Source of the DNA: CABQCM01 sp965145485
GTDB lineage: Bacteria; Bacillota; Clostridia; Oscillospirales; Acutalibacteraceae
Length of the DNA stretch: 21,068 nt
Direction: 5' to 3'
Assembly (NCBI GenBank): GCA_965145485.1
Contig: CBCTCU010000046.1
Location: 1-21,068 of the forward strand
A program made the translations under genes and the position numbers. Positions 1-5,410 of the stretch are shown one piece after another; the stretch's first letter is position 1, and each line of letters begins with the position of its first letter. The notes under the pieces were generated by a model. It was not told the origin of the DNA. It searched no databases and worked only from the letters and a program-made list of their open reading frames with translations.

Positions 1-55
1 ACTGTTGGCAAAACGCGAGCGCGGTGTAGCCGCGTGCCCCGGATTATACAAAATA
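1..55 (+). repeat. Left 55-bp direct repeat of the element
   Basis: Identical to 2496-2550; the two copies diverge at 56 (T) versus 2551 (A). It contains a small GC hairpin (CGCGG 20-24, CCGCG 30-34) and ends in the recombinase-arm-like sequence ATTATACAAAA (43-53) plus TA. Because it begins at base 1 it may continue upstream of the window. Confidence 0.95.
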
Positions 56-85
56 TCGCGTTTTGTTTGTCCGTCGCAACGGTCA

Positions 86-107
86 TACAAAACGCTTATA
101 TTTTGTA
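86..107. repeat. Inverted TACAAAA / TTTTGTA pair, 8-nt spacer
   Basis: TACAAAA at 86-92 and its exact reverse complement TTTTGTA at 101-107 surround an 8-nt centre. The same heptamer is found at 47-53 (followed by TTTTGTT at 61-67) and at 2542-2548 (followed by TTTTGTA at 2555-2561). The repetition suggests binding sites for one of the tyrosine recombinases, either as core or accessory sites. Confidence 0.5.
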
Positions 108-117
108 CCGGAGGAGT

Positions 118-146
118 GGGCGCGGCGGCTCGCCAACGCCGCGCCC
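118..146. repeat. GC-rich hairpin
   Basis: Perfect 10-bp arms GGGCGCGGCG (118-127) and CGCCGCGCCC (137-146) with a 9-nt loop. There is no T-tract on either side, so a terminator is unlikely. It lies inside the larger inverted repeat 19-187. Confidence 0.7.
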
Positions 147-285
147 GCCCGGAGGCTTGTAATCCGGGGCTATGCGGCTACGCGCGCGGACTTGGTTCTT
201 TTTGGCGGTGTGCGGAGCGCGCAAGGGCGACGCGCCCGCCTTGATAGCTAGTCCTTTGCTCTCAGCCTATTGTTCCTCCGCTGTC

Positions 286-306
286 TCTTATACTTGACTA
301 AGTAAC
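286..306 (+). other. Candidate rolling-circle double-strand origin / nick site
   Basis: The stretch 286-306 reads TCTTATACTTGACTAAG followed by TAAC, which resembles the pC194/pUB110-type plasmid nick region (TCTTAT..CTTGA..TAA). TACTT (291-295) and AAGTA (300-304) can pair, placing GACT in a 4-nt loop next to CTTG. It sits about 25 bases before the rep start codon, a usual place for such an origin. The match is by eye and short; the origin could lie elsewhere. Confidence 0.3.
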
Positions 307-330
307 ACAAAGCGGTAGTCCTGTTGGCTT

Positions 331-1200
331 ATGGCGGCGAAAGGCTCTTGGAAGATCGAACGGTACGGCGATGAATTTAAGCTTATTTTGTTCAATTGTA
401 ATACATTGGGTGGGCAAAAGTCAACTCGCGCCCGAATCCATGATCTTTATGACGCGTATTTCTTGGAAGATGGCGATATCATTTTTCACCCTGAGGGCGT
501 GGAGCTTGTGGAAAACTGCTCCGCGTCAGAACATATGTTCGAGCTTTGGAGGCGGGAGGAATTAGCCCGCATGGCCCGCAAAGACGCGCCGCCGTCCTGT
601 CGCCTTTCTCAGTCCATCAGCCGCGCCCGCAGCCGCGTTTTTGAGCTTGCACGGTGTAACGAATGGGACTACTTTATTACGCTGACCTTAGACCGCTTGA
701 AACAGGATCGGCACGATCTTGACCTTTACCGCTCCCAGCTTGGCATGATGGTTCGCAACCTCAACCGCAAGGATGGCTATGATATTAAATACCTGCTGGT
801 GCCCGAGCAGCACAAGGACGGCGCTTGGCATCTTCACGGCTTTGTGCGCGGTATCCGTGATGACGACCTCATACGCAACCGCTTTGGCTATCTCGAATGG
901 AAAAGCCATGCCCGGCGCTTTGGATTTACCTCGCTAAGCCCCATACGATCCCACGAAGCGTGTAGCCGCTATATCACCAAGTATGTTTCAAAAGACTGGT
1001 CGGAGGGGATGCTCCGCAGCGGCGCGCATCTCTTTTGCGCCAGCCAAGGTCTCAACGGCAGGCAGGAGGTGCGGCCCTCCGCACCCGGCAAGCTGCCCGA
1101 CCTCGAATGGGACTATATCAACGAGTATGTCAAAATCCGTTGGTTCCGCAATCAGGACGAGCTTGTCAAAGCTCTGGGGGAAGGAGGTGACCACCTTTGA
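331..1200 (+). CDS. HUH-type rolling-circle replication initiator protein
   Basis: The 289-residue protein carries the three motifs of rolling-circle Rep proteins in the right order. Motif I is FITLTLD (115-121), the metal-binding HUH motif is WHLHGF (histidines 167 and 169), and the catalytic motif is YITKYVSKD with candidate nucleophile Tyr214 (Tyr218 alternative) and Lys217. Such proteins nick one strand at the origin, stay covalently linked to the 5' end and launch ssDNA replication. The overall type resembles the phage/plasmid REP_ORF2-G2P-like group rather than relaxases, since no helicase or mobilisation part is present. ATG 331 is the first start after an in-frame stop at 316; no good ribosome binding site precedes it, so weak expression or another start is possible. 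The downstream ORF is coupled to its stop codon. The gene itself is assigned with good confidence; the exact family is less sure. Confidence 0.85.
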   Translation: MAAKGSWKIERYGDEFKLILFNCNTLGGQKSTRARIHDLYDAYFLEDGDIIFHPEGVELVENCSASEHMFELWRREELARMARKDAPPSCRLSQSISRARSRVFELARCNEWDYFITLTLDRLKQDRHDLDLYRSQLGMMVRNLNRKDGYDIKYLLVPEQHKDGAWHLHGFVRGIRDDDLIRNRFGYLEWKSHARRFGFTSLSPIRSHEACSRYITKYVSKDWSEGMLRSGAHLFCASQGLNGRQEVRPSAPGKLPDLEWDYINEYVKIRWFRNQDELVKALGEGGDHL

Positions 1201-1421
1201 CCCTCGAAGAGCTCGGCAGGGAGTATCTGGATCGATCGGATGCCCTTTACCGCCAATGCTGGGCGTTGGAGCGACAGGCTTCCAACCGGCGCGGCAAGGC
1301 TTCCCGGCGGCTGCGCTGCCTTTATGCCGATGCTGACCGCTGCCGGTTGGTCGGGCTTTACCTGATTCATTACCGCGACACCGAAGGCCCGTTCGCCCGC
1401 TGCGATCCGCCTTGGTGATGG
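1197..1421 (+). CDS. Small hypothetical protein, translationally coupled to rep
   Basis: The TTG start (1197-1199) overlaps the rep stop TGA (1198-1200), and a perfect AAGGAGGTGA ribosome binding site lies at 1181-1190 inside the end of rep. The predicted 73-residue product is rich in Arg, Leu and Tyr, with two likely amphipathic helices (about residues 3-30 and 33-58). No family was recognised. The strong signal with tight coupling argues for a real gene made in step with Rep, perhaps an accessory DNA-binding or copy-control protein, but that role is a guess from position. The end given includes the stop codon at 1419-1421 as read by eye. Confidence 0.6.
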
Positions 1422-1527
1422 CATCGGTTGTCGCGCGCGCGGCATCGTCGGCCTCGCTCGCAGGCCCGCGTATTTTTTGTATATTTTTGTTTTTATAAAT
1501 GCGAGTTAACTTTTTAGGGAAAGGTAA

Positions 1528-2070
1528 GTGACGCGCAAAATGGCAGTGACAGCGCATATCAGCAGGGCAAATCTGAATCATGTACTGAGTGCTTTGACCT
1601 ATGAAAATCAACTTGTGATCCGGGTTGCCATGGCGACCGGGCTTAGAGTAGGGGACGTGCTCTCTTTGAAAACCTCTCAGCTTGCGCCGCGGTTTACCGT
1701 GCAGGAGCAGAAAACCGGCAAGAACAAGCGTTGCTCCATCGGCAAGGGGCTATATCAGGAATTGCTCAAACAGGCCGGGAAGGTGTGGGTTTTCCCACAC
1801 CGCACCGATGGCAAAAAACACCGAACCCGCCAAGCCGTTTACAAGGATATCAAACGGGCGGCCAAGCTCTTTCGCATCGACGGTAACATTGGCCCACACA
1901 GCATTCGCAAAATGTATGCTGTGGAACAGTTTCACAAAACAGGCGATTTGAACGCGGTACAGAAGAAAATGAACCATGCGTCGCCAACTGTCACCATGAT
2001 CTACGCTATGGCCGATCAGTTGACAAATCGTGGCAAACGTGGTAAACTCAAACGAGGTGAATTAAAGTGA
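1528..2070 (+). CDS. Minimal tyrosine recombinase (catalytic domain only)
   Basis: This 180-residue protein has all tyrosine recombinase active-site positions. They are Arg40 (in TGLRVGDVLSL), Lys62 (QEQKTGKNK), His124 and Arg127 (GPHSIRK), His150 (MNHASP) and the nucleophile Tyr159 (VTMIYA). Family members such as XerC/XerD and phage integrases are usually about 300-400 residues with an N-terminal SAM-like core-binding domain; here the catalytic fold begins almost at once, so that domain is missing. The GTG start at 1528 follows AGGGAAAGG at 1516-1524, so this looks like the native start and not a truncation artefact; no recombinase-like sequence is visible upstream in 1419-1527. The tail after Tyr159 is Lys/Arg rich. 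Likely job: excision, integration or resolution of the element, possibly with a partner recombinase. Confidence 0.88.
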   Translation: MTRKMAVTAHISRANLNHVLSALTYENQLVIRVAMATGLRVGDVLSLKTSQLAPRFTVQEQKTGKNKRCSIGKGLYQELLKQAGKVWVFPHRTDGKKHRTRQAVYKDIKRAAKLFRIDGNIGPHSIRKMYAVEQFHKTGDLNAVQKKMNHASPTVTMIYAMADQLTNRGKRGKLKRGELK

Positions 2071-2321
2071 AAGAGCGAGTTGCCCGCGTGAGTATTAAAG
2101 TTGAAACGCTGGAAAAAGTGATAACGCTCATCGAATGCGGCGACTGGGAAAATGCGGTAAGCATTTTGAGGTTTGCCAGCAAAGTTGAGTTGCGCAGAAT
2201 AATAAGAGAAAAAAGGCGAAAATGCTACCTTGAAATGAAAAAGGCGCTGGAAGCGGACGACATGGAAACAGCAAGGGTTAAAGAGCGAGAGCTAGAGATA
2301 TATGATCGATATGTACTGTAG
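2067..2321 (+). CDS. Small charged hypothetical protein, coupled to the recombinase gene
   Basis: The GTG start (2067-2069) overlaps the recombinase stop TGA (2068-2070), with GAGGTGA at 2054-2060 as ribosome binding site. The 84-residue product is highly charged (many Lys, Arg, Glu), predicted all-helical, with a likely amphipathic or coiled-coil stretch from about residue 40 to 80. No family was recognised. Coupling to a recombinase that lacks its own DNA-gripping domain makes a directionality factor or accessory DNA-binding subunit conceivable, but nothing in the sequence proves this. Confidence 0.6.
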   Translation: MKERVARVSIKVETLEKVITLIECGDWENAVSILRFASKVELRRIIREKRRKCYLEMKKALEADDMETARVKERELEIYDRYVL

Positions 2322-2495
2322 AAAGGACGGTGGAAAGGCTTCGCTTTGCTATGTTTACGCCGTCGCGGGCTTTGCTCGATTGCGTAGCAATCGACAAAAA
2401 CGCGCGGCTGTGCACCGCCGCAGCGGTGCGGTATCTCGACGCGACGCAATGCGGCGCGGAGACGGTGCACACAGCTTGATGTGGACATGATAGGT
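2322..2495. other. Hairpin-rich non-coding right end of the element
   Basis: Between the last small ORF and the right repeat lie nested inverted repeats. TCGATTGC / GCAATCGA (2376-2383 and 2387-2394) has a 3-nt loop, and GCACCGC / GCGGTGC (2412-2418 and 2423-2429) has a 4-nt loop. A longer-range pair, TGTGCACC (2409-2416) and GGTGCACA (2464-2471), overlaps the second hairpin and could compete with it. No T-tract follows any of them. Such structure fits a single-strand origin or a recombination enhancer, but could also be a transcript end. Confidence 0.5.
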
Positions 2496-2550
2496 ACTGT
2501 TGGCAAAACGCGAGCGCGGTGTAGCCGCGTGCCCCGGATTATACAAAATA
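2496..2550 (+). repeat. Right 55-bp direct repeat of the element
   Basis: Exact copy of 1-55. It ends two bases into the 6-bp centre of a Xer-like palindrome (2538-2565), so the identity between the two element ends stops where a tyrosine recombinase would exchange strands. Sequence after 2550 is therefore probably chromosomal flank. Confidence 0.95.
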
Positions 2551-2565
2551 ATCATTTTGTATAAT
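2538..2565. other. Candidate Xer/dif-like recombination site (attR)
   Basis: Left arm ATTATACAAAA (2538-2548), centre TAATCA (2549-2554), right arm TTTTGTATAAT (2555-2565). The arms are exact reverse complements and the 11-6-11 layout equals that of bacterial dif sites and many tyrosine recombinase core sites. The sequence does not match the known Bacillus dif site closely, and a chance palindrome or an operator for the downstream xer gene is possible, but the position at the repeat boundary supports an attachment site. Confidence 0.65.
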
Positions 2566-2583
2566 TGCCCACTCGACAATTAT
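2561..2583. repeat. Second inverted repeat beside the attR palindrome
   Basis: ATAATTG (2561-2567) and CAATTAT (2577-2583) flank 9 bases and share bases with the right arm of the palindrome at 2538-2565. It may be an extra recombinase site or an operator. A run of eight C follows at 2601-2608. No convincing promoter for the downstream gene was found between 2566 and 2684. Confidence 0.4.
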
Positions 2584-2701
2584 CGCGCGCCGGTCAATAT
2601 CCCCCCCCGGCACGCTTACAATTTATACAATTGGTTCGACGAGTTATTCTATCTCCTTACAACCTTGAGAAAAAAACATTGAATGGAAAGGATGTGATCG
2701 T

Positions 2702-3679
2702 GTGTATCAGGACGAAATATCTTTGGCGCCAGAGATCGTTCGTGATTTTCTGCATTACGTCCAAGTGATACGAGGCAAATCCAAGTTAACGGTAGAAGAA
2801 TATTATTTGGACTTAAAAACATTTTTTCGCTTTATTAAAATTCATAGACAGATGGTTGACAAATCCACCCCATGGGATGAGATTGACTGGAGCGGCGTGG
2901 ATATCGCGCTCATCAAAACGATCAGCTTGTCGGACGTGTATGAATTTATGACATACTGCATCAATGAGCGGGGCAATAAAGCGGCTACCCGCGCTCGCAA
3001 GACCTCTACCCTGCGCACTTTTTTTGGATATTTGACCAATAAAATGGGCCTGCTTTCGGTCAATCCGGTACAGGAATTGGAAGTGCCCAAGCAGCAAAAA
3101 AAACTACCCAAATACCTGACTTTGGACGAATGCCTGGAGCTTTTATCCGTGATCGACGGGCCTAATCGAGAACGAGACTATTGCATCATGACCTTTTTTT
3201 TGAATTGTGGATTGCGTTTGTCCGAGCTATGTGGGCTCAATCTCTCCGATATTGGGCAGGACCATACCCTCCGTGTGGTGGGAAAGGGCAATAAAGAACG
3301 TATGGTTTATTTGAATGCAGCCTGCCTGTCCGCTCTGGAGGCTTATCTGAAAGTACGCCCCCACGATGGAGTAATTGACAAAAAGGCCCTTTTTCTCAGC
3401 TGCCGAAAAAAACGCATCAGCAACAAAACGGTACAGCATTTGGTTTATGTTTATTTGGAAAAAGCTGGATTGGGAAACCGCGGCATGTCGGTGCACAAGC
3501 TCCGGCATACCGCGGCTACGATGATGTATCAGCACGGACATGTGGATATCCGAGTCATCAAAGACGTTTTGGGTCACGAAAACCTGGGAACCACTGAGAT
3601 TTATACGCACCTGTCCAATGCTCAGATGGAGCAGGCCACCAGCTCCAACCCGCTGGCTCAAGTCAAGCCAAAGCAATGA
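2702..3679 (+). CDS. Tyrosine recombinase, XerC/XerD family
   Basis: The full-length (325 residues) tyrosine recombinase has an N-terminal SAM-like core-binding domain (about 8-120) and a C-terminal catalytic domain (about 135-310). The active-site residues are all present: Arg172 (CGLRLSEL), Lys195 (VVGKGNKER), His265 and Arg268 (HKLRHT), His292 (LGHEN) and nucleophile Tyr301. Family members resolve chromosome dimers at dif with FtsK; length and motifs fit a housekeeping XerC/XerD better than a phage integrase. The GTG start at 2702 is preceded by GGAAAGGA at 2685-2692; the nearby ATG at 2692 is out of frame. The gene lies only about 150 bases beyond the element's right repeat, so it may be the enzyme that the element exploits, or a second recombinase carried with it. 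It converges on the S1 protein gene with a 4-base gap and no terminator between. Confidence 0.9.
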   Translation: MYQDEISLAPEIVRDFLHYVQVIRGKSKLTVEEYYLDLKTFFRFIKIHRQMVDKSTPWDEIDWSGVDIALIKTISLSDVYEFMTYCINERGNKAATRARKTSTLRTFFGYLTNKMGLLSVNPVQELEVPKQQKKLPKYLTLDECLELLSVIDGPNRERDYCIMTFFLNCGLRLSELCGLNLSDIGQDHTLRVVGKGNKERMVYLNAACLSALEAYLKVRPHDGVIDKKALFLSCRKKRISNKTVQHLVYVYLEKAGLGNRGMSVHKLRHTAATMMYQHGHVDIRVIKDVLGHENLGTTEIYTHLSNAQMEQATSSNPLAQVKPKQ

Positions 3680-3683
3680 GCGG

Positions 3684-4622
3684 TTAAATACGAAAATCGG
3701 TTACTACCTCTTTGGAGCAGCATTCCGGCGAATATCTCCAAAAATCCATATGGTTATCAAAAAAACGGTATTGCAGTGGGCGGCGTTTGCATTCCCCGTC
3801 AAAAGCGTCGATGATAATGAGCTTGATTTTCATTTTATCGGGCAGGATGCTTTTTATGTAAACACTGGCTAACTGCCCTTCCTCTATCCCCTCCTTTGGC
3901 TCGGCCAGTCCCGCCAGATTCGGGGATAGCTCTACAAAAGCGCCGTATGGCTCCACCGTCCGAACGATGCCGGATACGGTTTCGCCTTGATAAAAATCGG
4001 CGGCATTTTCTTCCCAGGTGCCCAACAATTCTTTGTGAGTCAGGCTGATCCTGCCCTTATCGTCCCTTCCACGGACAACCACGCGAATATCGTCGCCCGG
4101 TGAAAAACGGTCGCAGGGGTGGAATATCCTGGACACGGATATCGCGTCGATGGGGATCAAGGATACAATACCGCAGCCAATGTCGCAGAAGGCGCCGAAC
4201 GGCTCTAAATGGGTCACGCGCGCGGGAATGACGTCGCCGCTGGTCAACCGGTTTATAAAAAAGTCTAGGCATTGCTGTTGCGCCATCCGGCGAGATAGCC
4301 ATGCGATGATATTGCCCTGCGCGTCTTCCTTTAGCGAGGTGATGATAAAGGACACCGGCTTATTGACACGGGATATCAGCGCAATGTCTCTTGCGGTACC
4401 TTCCCGGATTCCCAATGCTCCCTCGTCGCGTGGAATCACTCCGCGGATTCCCCCAAGGTCGACAATGAGGTTATGCTCGGTATCGCACACGAGCGCTCTC
4501 GCTTCCAGGATCGTTTCCTTTTCACACGCTTCCGCCAGCGAGTTAAGAGATAGGAATGCGCGTTTGTTTTGATCGGTTTCCATCAGCCATCCTTCGGGAA
4601 AAAACTGCTTCATTCTTGTCAT
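3684..4622 (-). CDS. Multi-S1-domain RNA-binding protein (ribosomal protein S1-like)
   Basis: The 312-residue protein contains two clear S1 OB-fold domains, at about 129-197 (pattern GDVIPARVTHLEPFGAFCDIG, ending GRISLTHKE) and about 211-270 (GETVSGIVRTVEPYGAFVEL). A more divergent third repeat precedes them at about 35-112. S1 domains bind single-stranded RNA in translation or RNA turnover. Ribosomal S1 is usually longer (four to six domains), so this is a short S1-like protein of the sort often annotated as 30S ribosomal protein S1 in Clostridia. The ATG at 4622 follows GGAGG about eight bases upstream; internal ATGs at codons 4 and 14 are alternatives. The C-terminal tail (about 275-312) is Cys/aromatic rich and unassigned. 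Confidence 0.82.
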   Translation of the reverse strand: MTRMKQFFPEGWLMETDQNKRAFLSLNSLAEACEKETILEARALVCDTEHNLIVDLGGIRGVIPRDEGALGIREGTARDIALISRVNKPVSFIITSLKEDAQGNIIAWLSRRMAQQQCLDFFINRLTSGDVIPARVTHLEPFGAFCDIGCGIVSLIPIDAISVSRIFHPCDRFSPGDDIRVVVRGRDDKGRISLTHKELLGTWEENAADFYQGETVSGIVRTVEPYGAFVELSPNLAGLAEPKEGIEEGQLASVYIKSILPDKMKIKLIIIDAFDGECKRRPLQYRFFDNHMDFWRYSPECCSKEVVTDFRI

Positions 4623-4765
4623 CCATTCCGCCTCCGCGCACGGCCATTATTTTGTCGTTGCTTCCAACGATGCGGCACAGCATTGCAACGCACGGAAATG
4701 CAATCTGTTTTGCTGCGTCTATCAGAGTATATGGCGGTGGGAAATGAGATATGAATGAATTTGTC
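4623..4765. other. Intergenic stretch with small hairpins
   Basis: Non-coding on both strands as far as I can see. It contains a tight hairpin TCGTTG / CAACGA (4655-4660 and 4665-4670, loop CTTC) and an inverted pair ATTGCA / TGCAAT (4682-4687 and 4699-4704). Either may be a weak transcription stop or a regulatory site before the S1 gene; no clear promoter was found. Confidence 0.35.
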
Positions 4766-5143
4766 CTACCCTTTCGCAACGCTTTCTTCCATGTGCAGTC
4801 CGCCAAGGCTGCGCATCATGCTGGCGCAGGCGCGCCCCATATCATCGATCACTGTGACAGAAAGCACCGCGTCCCGGCGCAGGTCCGGTTCGATGGTCCC
4901 CTGCGCGTCGTTTCCGTGATCTTCCATCCCCTTGTTGTCGCTGGTAGCGCCGTATACGATGCGATTCGCCTGGTTGTAATATCCACCGATCGAACCATCG
5001 GTGCGCGCGCTCTGATGATTGGCGGACTTCCTGCGGGACAGAATATGGATATGCTCTATCCCATTCAAGTGAGACCGCATATAACGCGAAGCAATCTCGG
5101 CTGCGTCGACCGATTCAAATTCTGCTTTGACTTGGATGCTCAT
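4766..5143 (-). CDS. Hypothetical protein with two beta-alpha-beta halves
   Basis: The likely start is the ATG at 5143 since AAAGGAGGA sits just upstream (5151-5159); a longer open frame up to 5350 has no such signal. The 125-residue product begins MSIQVKAEFESVDAAEIASRYM (split over two halves of a beta-alpha-beta pattern, residues 1-36). A Gly/Asn-rich polar linker (about 40-85) follows, then a second similar pattern (VLSVTVID..., about 92-120). This layout recalls small stress-protein or ferredoxin-like folds such as the general stress protein 17M/YflT group, but the resemblance is structural guesswork. No signal peptide or membrane segment is seen. Confidence 0.6.
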   Translation of the reverse strand: MSIQVKAEFESVDAAEIASRYMRSHLNGIEHIHILSRRKSANHQSARTDGSIGGYYNQANRIVYGATSDNKGMEDHGNDAQGTIEPDLRRDAVLSVTVIDDMGRACASMMRSLGGLHMEESVAKG

Positions 5144-5217
5144 GCTATTCTCCTCCTTTAAATGATGGTCTGTAATGCTATTGTTGGCCGACGCACGCAA
5201 AATATCGCAGAAAAGAA

Positions 5218-5247
5218 TTGCCTTTGTTAACACACCTATGATATAAT
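5218..5247 (+). promoter_or_regulatory. Sigma-A-type promoter for DUF951-prfA cluster
   Basis: TTGCCT (5218-5223) and a consensus TATAAT (5242-5247) are 18 bases apart. The first gene downstream starts at 5411, leaving a leader of about 155 bases with no recognisable riboswitch. Confidence 0.5.
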
Positions 5248-5410
5248 GATTACCAATAGCTGAATTTTGCGCCACCTTATTCCATGTGCAATGATGCTGT
5301 TCGCATTCATATCCTGTGCTTGCAGCGTTCGTGTTGCTCCATGGACACACGGCGGGAAAAGCGTTGCCTTATTACACGCCAGGCGGCGGAATGGTTGCTG
5401 AGGTGAAAGT

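Larger units (their letters stand above)
19..187. repeat. Imperfect long inverted repeat at left element end (possible folded attachment site)
   Basis: Part of the direct repeat occurs again in inverted orientation downstream. GCCCCGGATTA (36-46) pairs perfectly with 160-170, and TAGCCGC (27-33) pairs with 174-180. With one small internal loop and a bulge the pairing extends to 19-48 against 158-187. The roughly 110-nt loop holds two further recombinase-arm-like inverted repeats and a GC-rich hairpin. The right copy of the repeat has no such partner downstream, so the fold is a property of the element end. A folded single-stranded attachment site is an inference; a structured RNA or replication origin are alternatives. 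Confidence 0.6.
1..2550. mobile_element. Small integrative element: HUH Rep plus minimal tyrosine recombinase between 55-bp direct repeats
   Basis: The unit is bounded by an exact 55-bp direct repeat and holds four plus-strand ORFs in order: HUH replication initiator, small coupled ORF, catalytic-domain tyrosine recombinase, small coupled ORF. Long hairpin-rich non-coding stretches lie at both ends (1-330 and 2322-2495). No capsid, coat, Zot-like, relaxase/coupling or transposase gene is visible, so it is not a complete inovirus, ICE or classical IS. A rolling-circle initiator with a site-specific recombinase suggests a cryptic plasmid or phage satellite that replicates through ssDNA and integrates at a Xer-like site. 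The repeat starts at the very first base of the window, so the true left boundary and whether further copies lie upstream are unknown. The unit from repeat to repeat is 2495 bp. Confidence 0.7.

Noticed and set aside
5..244. TTG-start frame at the left end, and a similar one at 2500
   Set aside because: Both start inside the direct repeat, have no ribosome binding site and run through hairpins; composition is not protein-like.
988..1611. 207-codon minus-strand frame
   Set aside because: Antisense to the end of rep and the recombinase start; no recognisable domain or start signal.
1..2550. Complete inovirus or other filamentous prophage
   Set aside because: Rep and recombinase fit, but no coat, assembly (Zot-like) or other structural genes are present.
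1..2550. IS element of the HUH transposase (IS200/IS605 or IS91) type
   Set aside because: The Rep is a replication-type HUH protein and a separate tyrosine recombinase is present; the ends are Xer-like direct repeats, not IS200/605 subterminal hairpins with TnpB.
5144..5350. Upstream extension of the 125-aa hypothetical protein
   Set aside because: ATG 5143 has an excellent AAAGGAGGA site; the extension reads like translated non-coding DNA.
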